NCBI GenBank assembly: GCA_030144725.1
Contig: JASKMD010000022.1
Coordinates: forward strand, 1,324,996 to 1,388,995
Origin: Haematococcus lacustris
Taxonomy: Eukaryota > Chlorophyta > Chlorophyceae > Chlamydomonadales > Haematococcaceae
Direction of reading: 5' to 3'
DNA: 64,000 bases
Shown: in pieces, positions 22,880 through 33,500 of the stretch
Layout: each line of letters begins with the position of its first letter
Position numbering within the stretch: position 1 is the stretch's first letter
Position numbers and translations under genes: made by a program
Notes under the pieces: generated by a model
What the model was told of the DNA's origin: nothing
What the model saw: the letters and a program-made list of their open reading frames with translations, nothing else
The model's database searches: none

Positions 22880-23483
22880 TTTGGCTGGTTATGTAAGGTG
22901 CATGGGGGTCTACTTTGGAGCATCACAAACGGCCCACACATGAACACAACGCGTTTATGTCCTGATTACACGATAGAAGCCCACACTAGGAGCTGCACAG
23001 AACTAGCAGTTCACATCCTGCCGCCCTGGTTGGACAGTGAGAACGGCCGGAAAAGTGCCATTTTCATGCAAATTTGACATGGTCTTACGTGACACGAGTC
23101 GCACGCTTGTTGTCGCACATTGTTGTGCAGGGACAGCCCGGAAGCCACACCAGCACTATCAAGCACATGATCAGCACTAGCACTAGCACTAGAACACATG
23201 TCGGGGGGGTCCTGCGCCCGACAAGAAATTCAAAATTTTGAAAAGTTGAGCCGCTGAGCGAGATAGCTATTCGCCGATCACAGCCCCACACAGCAGGCCA
23301 ATTCCGGCACAATGCGACCAGAATTCTCAACACACCCGCCCGCCCCGGCACAGGTGCACATCAGCCCGAGCAGCCCGCTAGCCTCGCGCTCGTGAGCTGC
23401 ACAGCCCTGCGCAAGAATCGCTGAAAAACTCTTAAAGATCAGTCGGATAGTTATCAGGGGTGCAGCCAATGGCGGGGGTGACC

Positions 23484-24336
23484 ACCAGCGGACATGTCAA
23501 TCCGCTTGCAAAAGATGAAACATCTGTGGTAGCGCCCAATGTGGTCCCCCCGGTGTGCATTGCAAGGCGTTTGGCACGTTTGGCATACATTTGATGCTTT
23601 TGGCAGTGTGTCCCACACTACCACTCGCCATTGACCGAACTGGTGCATGATGAGGTCAAGTCAGCGCCAGGGTGTGAGTGTGTGGTACAGCTAGCTGCTG
23701 AAGAAGTTTCAGGCCCAAAGCCTCACCGCGTACCCCCTCAACCCGGCCATGAGACAAGCCCCCAGCAAGCAACATGTAGCACACACTGTAGACACCCACT
23801 AGGCACCTGGACATCGCCGAGGACATCGCCGCAACAGCACACATACTTTAGGGCGCAAATAAGAGCGATGGAGCGCTCCTAGCGTTGTGTGCTGGTCGGG
23901 GCCCCCGAACATTGGACTGGGTCGCGGACCAGCCGATCACCATAGGCCTGTTCCTCTGAGCCGATGCTAACGTGCGCGGCGCTGCGTCAAGGCGTGCCAA
24001 TCTTACATCGTGAGGTGGTGTATAGAGACAGTTAGGTCCGTCCGAAAAATGGGCCTTTTTTGGCTTGCTTGTCTAACCTGACTTCAGGTCATCTAGACTT
24101 TTCTTTCATGTTGGCGATTACTTGCAGGGGTTGGTAATGATGCACACCTACTTCTTCCAGCTATGAGGTGGCAGGAGCACACGTTCGTCAACACGGCAAG
24201 CCCATTACATGTTGGTGTTTGTATCATGAAGATATCCTAGGTTCACACCCACCGATCTTTTCACTTTCGTTGGCACTGACTCGCCCTTCCTAACCCATTT
24301 CAACGTTGTACCAGGGTCGCCGCGTCGCTGCTCAGA
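23484..24336. other. Spacer between TIR transposon and RavA-like gene
   Basis: No coding support. It contains the inverted 19-bp partner (24064-24082) of 15183-15201 and the presumed promoter of the RavA-like gene. No TATA box is obvious. Confidence 0.5.
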
Positions 24337-27300
24337 ATGCTGTTGAAACCTTTCAGTGCGTTCCCTGCGAGCTTTCGTGGCAGCCGGCAGCTAGCTTCTG
24401 TCAGGAACCCAGTGCAGAGCTCAATTGCGCTGTTCGGCACCAACAGCCGAAAAGCAGAATTGTTTCGCCAAGCACGGGACACCTTTACCCAGGCTGTCCG
24501 CGCGGACTCTGCAACAGACGCACTTGATACGGGCGCATTACAGCTCATCGCGGATTTGTCCCGGCTCACTGACGGCAAGGTCGCTGCCGTGATTGAAGCA
24601 AACAACACGACAGGGCAGACCCCTGCACCCGCTAGCACATCCGCTCTCAAATCCCGCGTGCTGGCGTCCATCGAGCGATTGTCACGCGGCTTGCTTGAGC
24701 GCGAAACCGAGGTCAGTGCTTCATCTTGTATCGAGTGCCGGTGTAGCACGGTAGGTGTACTGAGGCATTCCTACTTCGGCCGCCGCACACCGAGGTGTCC
24801 ACGCCACTCCCACACACCCAAGGAGTTCATAATGTGCATTTCGGTCACTGCAGGTGCGCCTGCTGCTGCTTGCCAGCCTGTGCAGTGAGCACCTCCTGCT
24901 CCTAGGGCCCCCAGGTGAGGTGTGGCGCAGGGTGGGTCGCCACCAGCCAGATCCTGCTTCTGACAGCTGCCACAGCCCCACCTTCAGCCGCCTAGTTCTA
25001 CCCTCGCCTGCCAGGCCCCCCTTCCTCCTGTAACTCTTGCCTGCTGGTTCGCCCTCCCATGGCGCTGGCCCTTCCCATGGCGCTGGCCCTTACCCCTTCC
25101 CATGGCGCTGGCCCTACCCAGGCACTGCCAAGTCAGAGCTGTCGCGCCGCCTGAACGGGCTGGTGGGGGGCGCCTACTTTGAGCGCCTGCTCACTCGCTT
25201 CAGTGTCCCGGAGGAGCTGTTTGGCCCGCTGTCTATGAAGGGTCAGAGCATGCGGCTGAACTCACCCCACCTGCAATGCACCCCACTGCACCGCACCGCT
25301 ATGCACCGCACCGCAATTGCCTGGCCTGGCCTGGCCTGGGCTGGCCTGCTTGCTATGCTGCGCTGTGTTGTGCTAGTCCAGCTATGTCACACCTGGCTGC
25401 CTGGTGTCACACTGCAGGGCTGGAGAACGACGAGTACGTGCGCCAGACAGCCGGCTACCTGCCCACTGCTGAGGTGTGGCTGGCTGCTGCTGCTGCCGCT
25501 GCCGCTGCTGCAGCTGCTACCACTGCTGTTGCTGCTGCTGCTTCTGGGACAGCCAAACAGCCCCCAGGAAGCAGGGCCGCTGGGTCAGGGACGGGTGGTG
25601 GCGGCAGGGTGAGGGCATGGTACCCCCTGACCCCTGGCCCCAGGCCTGCTGAGCCCTGTGCACCGGCTGTGCTGCCTAGCTGCTGTGCTGGGCCCAGCTG
25701 GGGCAAGCTGGCTTTTGGCTGCTGCCTGGCAGGTCGCGTTCATTGACGAGATCTTCAAGGCCAACAGCGCCATCCTGAACGCGCTGCTCACGCTGCTCAA
25801 CGAGCGCCTCTTTGACAACGGCAACCAGCGGCTGGAGGCGCCCCTGCTGACACTGGTAGGGGCAGGGGCCAGGGAAAGCAAGCAGGGTCAGGGAGCAAGG
25901 AGGGGGAGAGGAGGGGGCAGGGAGGAGGGGGCAAGGGAGGGGAGGCGAGAGGGAAGGGGTGAAGAAGGGCCCGGGCTGGCAGGGAGTGAGGTCAAGCTGG
26001 GTGAAGGGGAGGGGGCGCTGTCCTTACGCCACCCCAATGAACTCTGCTCTTGTGGCTGCCCCTGAGGCCCTGCGGCCTCCCCCTGCTGCTGTGCCTGGCC
26101 CTGGCCCTGCTGACCTGCTGACCTGCTGACCTGCAGGTGGGCGCCTCCAACGAGCTGCCTGAGAGTGAGGAGCTGGACGCGCTGTTCGACCGCTTCCTGC
26201 TGCGCCGCAGCGTGTCAAGGGTGTCAAACGGCAATGCGGGTGCCCTGGCACGCCTGGCAGCTGGCCGGGCAGCACCCCTCGCCCCCCTCGCTGAGGGTGA
26301 GGGGCAGAGGCAGGGGCAGGGGGGCAACTCCCCCCACCTCTGAAGGGCAGGGGGACCTAGGGAGCAGGGTCGAGGCTGCCTGGGCTCGACCCCTAGCCTC
26401 TCGCCCTCAGCAGCCCTCCCCCCTGACCTGGCTGCCCCCCTCCCCCCTCAGCACAGCCCGGCCCCAGTCAGGCCACAGCAGGGCAGGTCTCCGCCACCCC
26501 CCCAGCCCCCCGCTACCAGCCCTGCCTGGTCTGCCAGCTAGCTTGGCCCTGGTGATGCAGGCGGGGCGGCGGCTGAGGGTCTGTGCCTGGATGACTTCAA
26601 GCACACTGCCCCCGCAGCCTACAAGGGTGAGCAGCAGGCAGGGGGAGGGGGAGGGGGAGGGGGAGGGGGAGGGGGAGGGGGAGGGGGAGGGGGAGGGGGA
26701 GGGGGAGGGGGAGGGGGAGGGGGAGGGGGAGGGGGAGGGGGAGGAGGAGGAGGAGGGGGAGGGCAGAGGGAGGGGGGTTGCAGGGTGGCCTGGTCCAGGC
26801 AGGGGTTAGTACTCAATGCCCTGCTTCTGTCCCTGCCCCTGCCCCTGCCCCTGCCTTATTGCCGGCCCCCTGTCCCCTCTTGCTGGCTGCAGCGGTGGAT
26901 GTGCCTGAGGCCGTCGTGGAGCTGCTGGTGGAGCTGCGCAACTGGCTGCAGGTCAGAACTAGCCCTGCGGCCAGCCAGCTGGGCACCTAGTGCAGGGCTG
27001 CTGCCTGACTGCCGGACTGCCGGGCAGGAACCAGATGCAGGCGGCAGGGGGCACGCTGTAGGTCTTGGCAGTTCTGGGCGGCATGGCAGTGTGCTGGGGT
27101 GCAGGGCAGCGTGGTGGTGGGGCACAGGCAGTAGCCCAGGCAACAGCCCCTACCCCCCTGGCTTCCTTCCAGACCCTCTCCCTACTCAGCCAGGGTGCAC
27201 TGTGCTGCACCCCAAGCGCCCCCAGCGCTGCTCCATGGAACGAGGCGTCAGCGTGTCATCAAAAGAGGGTCAGTGCAGTGCAGGGGTCGTAGTGGGCCCA

Positions 27301-27736
27301 GGAGGCAGGGGCAGGGGCCAGCCAACTGTCCGCTGCCAACAGGCATGCCAGCCCCAGCCCTGCTCCACGCTCGCCCCGCCTGCTGCTGTCACTGCTGCTG
27401 CTTCAGGACAAGTGTGAGCCGCCCGTGACAGTGAGCGACCGGCGGTTCATGAAGGCGGTGCAGCTGCTGCAGGTGGCGGCGTATGGCGACGCACGCGAGG
27501 AGGTGAGTCAGTCCCCCTGTGCCACCACCTTGCCCACTGCTGCCAGCATGACACTGCTTGCTGCTGCCACTGCCGCTGCTGCTGCTGCCCCCTGACCTCT
27601 TGTACTGCCTGCACCCTTGGCGGCCTGCAGGTAGACGAGTACGACGTGCTGCTGCTGGAACATGTGTTTGGCAACAGGCCAGACGACTCCGTCAAGGTCA
27701 GACTCGCTAGACCTAGATAGCTCCACACCCCTCACC

Positions 27737-27798
<62 letters not shown>

Positions 27799-28589
27799 CT
27801 CACCCTCTGTTGCACCCGTGGTGGTCAGGTGCGCGCCAAGGTGCTGGAGCTGATCAGCAGCGACCCGGGGCTGCAGCAGGCTGAGATGGTGCTGCTGGGC
27901 CTCTTTGGCCGCGGGGCCCGCCTGGTGAACGCTGCGGCAGGGGCCAGCTCCTCAGCAGCCGGGGCAGAAGCAGGTGCGCTGGGGCAGGGCCAACGACCCA
28001 AGAACTCACCGCGCACAAGCATGCTGCAGCTGTTCACCTGGCCGCATTTGAGAAAATTGCTGTGCCGGGATGGTGCCTGGTGGTGCAGCTGCGGAATTGC
28101 CTGCTGCGGCCGAGGAAGCGAGTGGGCTGGTGGAGTTGTTGGCCGCGCGCCATGCGGCTCTCGCAGCACAGTTGGAGGCGCCCGACGGCGGCTTCCCGTC
28201 ACTCAGACGCTCCGTGTGGCAGGCGCCGTCTAGTGCGCAAGCAGCGGTACAGACGCTGACACCGCAAATCACGGAGAACCGGAAAAAGGTAGGCGGGGAC
28301 CGGGTAAGCAGGCAGCGGTGCTCGACCGCCCGACGCACAGGCAGGCGGCGGGGATGTGCGCTTTGGGCTGATGCATAGTGCCGCGTGACGAGGTCCCCTG
28401 CCTGGCGGGTCCCCGCAGGTGGAGGAATTGTTGCGGGAGGCGCAAACGCTTTCAGACTGCCTGTCGCGAGCTGCGCAAGGCGGCGTGCCGGCTGGCGTGT
28501 TAGAGAAGTTGCTGCCCAAGCGCGCAAAGCAGTACGCCAAGGGCATTTCTCAAGCACCGCAAGCATTGGCAGGGGCGGCGGCCCGTTGA
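24337..28589 (+). CDS. MoxR/RavA-like AAA+ ATPase, complete
   Basis: AAA+ ATPase of the MoxR group, closest in layout to bacterial RavA; likely a chaperone-like remodeller, and the partner is unknown here. Exons: 24337-24711, 24854-24914, 25122-25241, 25418-25473, 25733-25855, 26137-26296, 26561-26626, 26893-26951, 27407-27502, 27631-27696, 27829-27973, 28089-28288, 28419-28589. The sum is 566 codons including stop (565 aa; E. coli RavA is about 500). Motifs: Walker A GPPGTAKSE (about 143-151, split by an intron), RLLTRFSVPEELFGPLS, QTAGYLPTAEV, Walker B FIDEIFKANSAILN (about 207-220), sensor 1 GASNELPE (about 247-254), then FDRFLLRRSV and VSDRRFMKAVQLLQ. The N-terminus (MLLKPFSAFPASFRGSRQLA) is basic and hydroxylated, compatible with a plastid or mitochondrial transit peptide. 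Ala-rich coiled segments end the protein. Confidence 0.9.
26641..26742 (+). repeat. (GGGGGA)n hexamer array
   Basis: About 17 units in intron 7 (26627-26892) of the RavA-like gene, beginning just after the splice donor at 26627. Confidence 0.9.
27731..27793 (+). repeat. (CTCAACC)n heptamer array
   Basis: About nine units of CAACCCT/CTCAACC in the short intron 27697-27828 of the RavA-like gene; telomere-like composition but not a telomere unit. Confidence 0.85.
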
Positions 28590-30522
28590 GCCCATTGACT
28601 CTCTCTGCGAAGGTGCATGTGCTTGAGGAAAGCAACGACAAATGTGTGTGCTGGACTGCGTTCTGTGGTGTCTGCGTCACTGCACTGTGAACATGTGCTG
28701 CTAGGTGTGTCTGCTTCTTGGCTGTCGCCTAGTTCGCCCCCATAGGTGCACATGAGCTTATATAAGGGCATACACGTTGTGTTCTTTATTCTGTACTGGT
28801 TCTCGTGATTGTGATCCCCGTAAATGAAATGCCTGACAACCTCCCGCTTTCGCCACTGGTAATGGAGACCTGAGATCGGGCGCCCCCAACATGGGTCATG
28901 CAAGTACTCTCTCACTACTTCATCGTTTTCGATAGCGTTTGTCACGCTTGTGGCTGCTAATCAATGCGCGTCATCTGACCATCAGCGCAAGCCATTGGAG
29001 ATTTTGCTCGCGTATTGCCACATGTGCCCGCGAACAAATCACATCGGAGAGACGCGTCTCTCTTAGACGGTGAGCCGCATCCCTGTGACCCCATCTACCT
29101 AGCGTAGTGAGCTGGTTGTGCACAAATGGAATGTCCGGCCGACACCCAACGCGATGCCTGCCGGGCGTGCAGGGCGCCTAGACGGGGCAACTAAAACATC
29201 TGGTTGTATTCGCTTCCGCCGAATACATCATTTCGGTCGGCGCACACTAAGGTATCACCCGGGTTATAACCCCCCTCCTCCACTGTGTCCATCACTGTGT
29301 TGCACCCGCTGCACCTTTGGGGAAATCGATACAAAGACCTTGTTCTTGACCCATTGGCCCATCTATTGAAACAAATTGCACATTAAACAGCCCAGGCCTC
29401 AATCAGTTTAACACTTTCAAAGTTACATCATGTTCTCCAAGCAGAATTAGGGCCACGGGGCTGTGGGGTGGCAGTTGAGCTATGAAACTTTGCACGCAGG
29501 TGGATGGCATGTAGGGGAGTATAACTCTCAGAGGAGCCCAGTCCAAATTCGGTCATGGTGTGGAGTTGTGTGACTGACTGCATGGCCCTGGCCCTGAGAT
29601 CGGCTAAGGGAGTTGGGGTCAAAGACCAAAGTGAGCTTATCTGAGTATGAGCGTTTGTTACAATGTCCTAGATGAGCATAGCCTAGTAAGTAGCATGCTG
29701 TATGTCCCAATGGTCGAGCTGTGGCATTGCCCTCTAGGTATGGGGGGGACGTGGGCTTATTGCCACATCGCCGCATTCGCTTTCCGATCCGACTGCTTCT
29801 GCCGACGCGCCTGCTCGTGTAGAGCAGCCTGAGCGACGCGGGCGGTCGCAGCGATGACTGCATGCTCCGCAACGGCTCAAATTTGAATCGCTAGCTTTGA
29901 TGCTTTGCTGTGCACGGCCTACTGAGTGCATAATTATTCTGGATGGGTGCAAGGTAGCTGGCTGGGTTGGCTACATTCTGAATCATCTAGCATAACATTT
30001 GGCGCAGGGAGTGCAGAGTTACAGCCGTCCTACTACCAGGGGTCGGTTTCCTGACATTTTCGGTTAGTTGGGAGCGCCTGACCTGAGATGGTGCACCGCC
30101 AGGTGTTTTACATAAACACAAACAAATGCTCGGCGTTGCTGTGCTCTATTAACATGTTGGTGTGGTGCGCAGCCGATTGACAGTATGCTTTTACACGGCA
30201 ACAGTGCTGGCACACAGGCAATCTTCAGCCTCACTTGTCAGACCTCACGACGCTTCATTGCCGAAAGGATACGGATGGACGACGTTTGCAAACAAGCATG
30301 TGCTTGTTTTAATCTAAACTTTAGGCATTCCAGGGTTGCCTTGACGACGAGCTGCATCATTGATTTGCTCACCTTTCATTCGCACAAGTGGCTACAGGAC
30401 GCCGCCTTGCCTTACCCAACTGAATTACGGTGTTAAGCAAGCCGAAATCTCATGGAGCTTACCTGCCACGACTAAGGGCCTGCCCCGTGCGGTGTGGGGC
30501 AAGCGTCTGTTCTGCGGAATTG
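28590..30522. other. Spacer between RavA-like and HAT-repeat genes
   Basis: About 1.9 kb of less GC-rich sequence with no supported gene, RNA or repeat array. Short open frames here have no recognisable domain and no splice-consistent partner. Confidence 0.5.
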
Positions 30523-33500
30523 ATGCTGAACATATGGGGGGGCCTGCACACGCGTGGCCCTCCAGGGGAAGCACCCAGCACGTCAGGCCGCAGCAGTTGT
30601 GAGACACAGCGCGGGTGGTATCGCCCGCACTTTGGTCAGTCTGCGGGCGCGGAGCGACAGGCCAGACGCCCACACAGCAGGCGCAGCGGGCGGTCAGTGA
30701 TTGCCACTGCAAGCAGCGGGGGTTCCAGCGAGCCGCCCTCCAAACCCAGCGTGTCCATCTCTGACGAGGAGGGCAGCAACCAGGATGTGCCGCTGCCCGC
30801 TCCTGTTGGGGGGCCCAAGACTCTGAAGATTAACATTGACCTGCTGCTGGTGCGCAAGCCGTCCAAAGCTGCCAAAGCATGGCCACCAGTGATCAAGCCT
30901 AGACCAGCGTGGCCCTGTCAGCAGGAGCAAGGAGCAGCCAGGCTAAGCCCCCTACAGCCGCAGCACAACAGCACAGCAGCACAGCAGCATCTGCCCTTAC
31001 ACTGCCTGTGCACCTGACCCTGCCCCTGCTGCCACCCTGACGCTGCCTATGCCCCTGACCCTGCCCTCTGCTGCTCAGTGGCGTTGCCGTCAAGCACGTT
31101 TGGCTGCGCAGCTGAGCCTCAGCAGTGAGCAGCGGCGGGAGCTGCAGCGCGAGGCGGAGGCAGGGTTGCGGCGCTGCCTGGCGCTGGACCCGGGTGATGG
31201 CCGCACCTACGTCGTGCTGGGCAAGCTGCTGCTGCAGCAGCGCAGGCTGGAGGAGGCGCGCACCCTGTACAGCCACGGCGTCAACATGACAGGTGCAGGG
31301 CAGCAGTCGGGGGCAGGCCACGGGGCCAGGGCCAGGGGCAGGGGCAGGGCCAGGGGCAGGGGCAGGGCCAGGGGCAGGGCCAGGGGCAGGGTCAGGGGCA
31401 GGGCCAGGGGCAGGGCCAGGGGCAGGGCCAGGGCCAGGGGCAGGGGCAGGGCCAGGGGCAGGGCCAGGGGCAGGGCCAGGGGCAGGGCCAGGGGCAGGGC
31501 CAGGGGCAGGGCCAGGGGCAGGGCCAGGGGCAGGGCCAGGGGCAGGGCCAGGGGCAGGGCCAGGGGCAGGGCCAGGGGCAGGGCCAGGGGCAGGGCCAGG
31601 GGCAGGGCCAGGGGCAGGGCCAGGGGCAGGGCCAGGGGCAGGGCCAGGGGCAGGGCCAGGGGCAGGAGGCAGGGGCAGGGCCAGGGGCAGGGGCAGGGGC
31701 AGGGGCAGGGGCAGGGGCAGGGGCAGGGGCAGGGCCAGGGGCAGGGCCAGGGGCAGGGCCAGGGGCAGGGCCAGGGGCAGGGCCAGGGCCAGGGGCAGGG
31801 GCAGGGGCAGGGGCAGGGGCAGGGCCAGGGGCAGGGCCAGGGCCAGGGCCAGGGGCAGGGGCAGGGGCAGGGGCAGGGGCAGGGGCAGGGGCAGGGGCAG
31901 GGGCAGGGGCAGGGGCAGGGGCAGGGGCAGGGGCAGGGGCAGGGGCAGGGGCAGGGCCAGGGGCAGGGCCAGGGGCAGGGCCAGGGGCAGGAGGCAGGGG
32001 CAGGGCCAGGGGCAGGGGCAGGGGCAGGGGCAGGGGCAGGGGCAGGGGCAGGGGCAGGGGCAGGGGCAGGGGCAGGGGCAGGGGCAGGGGCAGGGGCAGG
32101 GCCAGGGGCAGGGCCAGGGGCAGGGCCAGGGGCAGGGCCAGGGGCAGGGCCAGGGGCAGGAGGCAGGGGCAGGGCCAGGGGCAGGGGCAGGGGCAGGGGC
32201 AGGGGCAGGGGCAGGGGCAGGGCCAGGGGCAGGGCCAGGGGCAGGGCCAGGGGCAGGAGGCAGGGGCAGGGCCAGGGGCAGGGGCAGGGGCAGGGGCAGG
32301 GGCAGGGGCAGGGGCAGGGGCAGGGCCAGGGGCAGGGCCAGGGGCAGGGCCAGGGGCAGGGCCAGGGGCAGGGCCAGGGCCAGGGGCAGGGGCAGGGGCA
32401 GGGGCAGGGGCAGGGCCAGGGGCAGGGCCAGGGCCAGGGCCAGGGGCAGGGGCAGGGGCAGGGGCAGGGGCAGGGGCAGGGGCAGGGGCAGGGGCAGGGG
32501 CAGGGGCAGGGGCAGGGGCAGGGGCAGGGGCAGGGCCAGGGGCAGGGCCAGGGGCAGGGCCAGGGGCAGGAGGCAGGGGCAGGGCCAGGGGCAGGGGCAG
32601 GGGCAGGGGCAGGGGCAGGGGCAGGGGCAGGGGCAGGGGCAGGGGCAGGGGCAGGGGCAGGGGCAGGGGCAGGGGCAGGGCCAGGGGCAGGGCCAGGGGC
32701 AGGGCCAGGGGCAGGGCCAGGGGCAGGGCCAGGGGCAGGAGGCAGGGGCAGGGCCAGGGGCAGGGGCAGGGGCAGGGGCAGGGGCAGGGGCAGGGGCAGG
32801 GGCAGGGGCAGGGCCAGGGGCAGGGCCAGGGGCAGGGCCAGGGGCAGGGCCAGGGGCAGGGCCAGGGGCAGGGCCAGGGGCAGGGCCAGGGGCAGGGCCA
32901 GGGGCAGGGGCGTGAAGTAGCAACTGACTGGTTTGGAGAGGGGCAGTAGGAGGGGGGAGGGGCGGGGGCCCAGGCTGCTGTGATGCCCACTACGACTAAG
33001 GGACTACGCAGGGGCAACAGGGAGTGCAGGTCTGATGCAGGTGCAAGGGGGAGGGGCGGACGGGGAGGGGCAACGGGGAGGGGGGAGGGAGTGGGCTGTG
33101 AGCCGTGGCCTTGGTCAACCTCAGCCTGCCTTAATGCTGTTGGTCCAGCGCTGTTGTGTCAGGGCTGGCTGCCAGCTGGGATGCGCCCCACCCGGCCCCT
33201 GCACCGCCCCTCCTGCAGCTGAGACAGGGGCAGAGACAGCTGTGCTCCCCCTGGCCTGGCCTGCCCCTGGCCCTAGCCCCTGCCCTGCCCCCTGGCCTTG
33301 CCCCAGGCAGCAGCAACCCGTACATCTGGGCCTCCTGGGGCTGGCTGGAGCTGCGTGCCGGGCAGCCGGAGCGCGCGCGCAAGCTGCTGGACGCAGCCAC
33401 CGTGGTGGACGGCACCCACGCCTGCGCCTGGCACAAGTGGGGGCAGCTGGAGCGAGCGCAGGGCAACTTCCAGCGGGCCAGGGACCTGTGGATGCAGGTC

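Larger units (their letters stand above)
19925..23483 (+). mobile_element. TIR DNA transposon, putatively autonomous, 4-bp TSD
   Basis: 27-bp perfect inverted ends at 19925-19951 and 23457-23483, starting GGTCACCCCCGCCATTGGC. Both are flanked by ACCA (19921-19924 and 23484-23487), a 4-bp direct target-site duplication. GTTATC occurs just inside both ends. The 3,559-bp element contains the two-exon gene at 20541-22879. A second member of the family, with the same outer 19 bp of TIR and a different 4-bp TSD, is at 55273-62837. Confidence 0.85.

Noticed and set aside
26619..26816. Poly-proline frame opposite the GGGGGA array
   Set aside because: Intron repeat of the RavA-like gene on the opposite strand.
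30430..30522. Extension of the HAT-repeat protein upstream of ATG 30523
   Set aside because: The open frame begins at a GTG with no ATG; no support for translation there.
30899..33017. Long Pro-Gly-Ala / Arg-Gly frames on both strands over the GGGGCA minisatellite
   Set aside because: Repeat artefact inside the HAT-repeat gene intron; only its first part (31079-31292) is a real exon.
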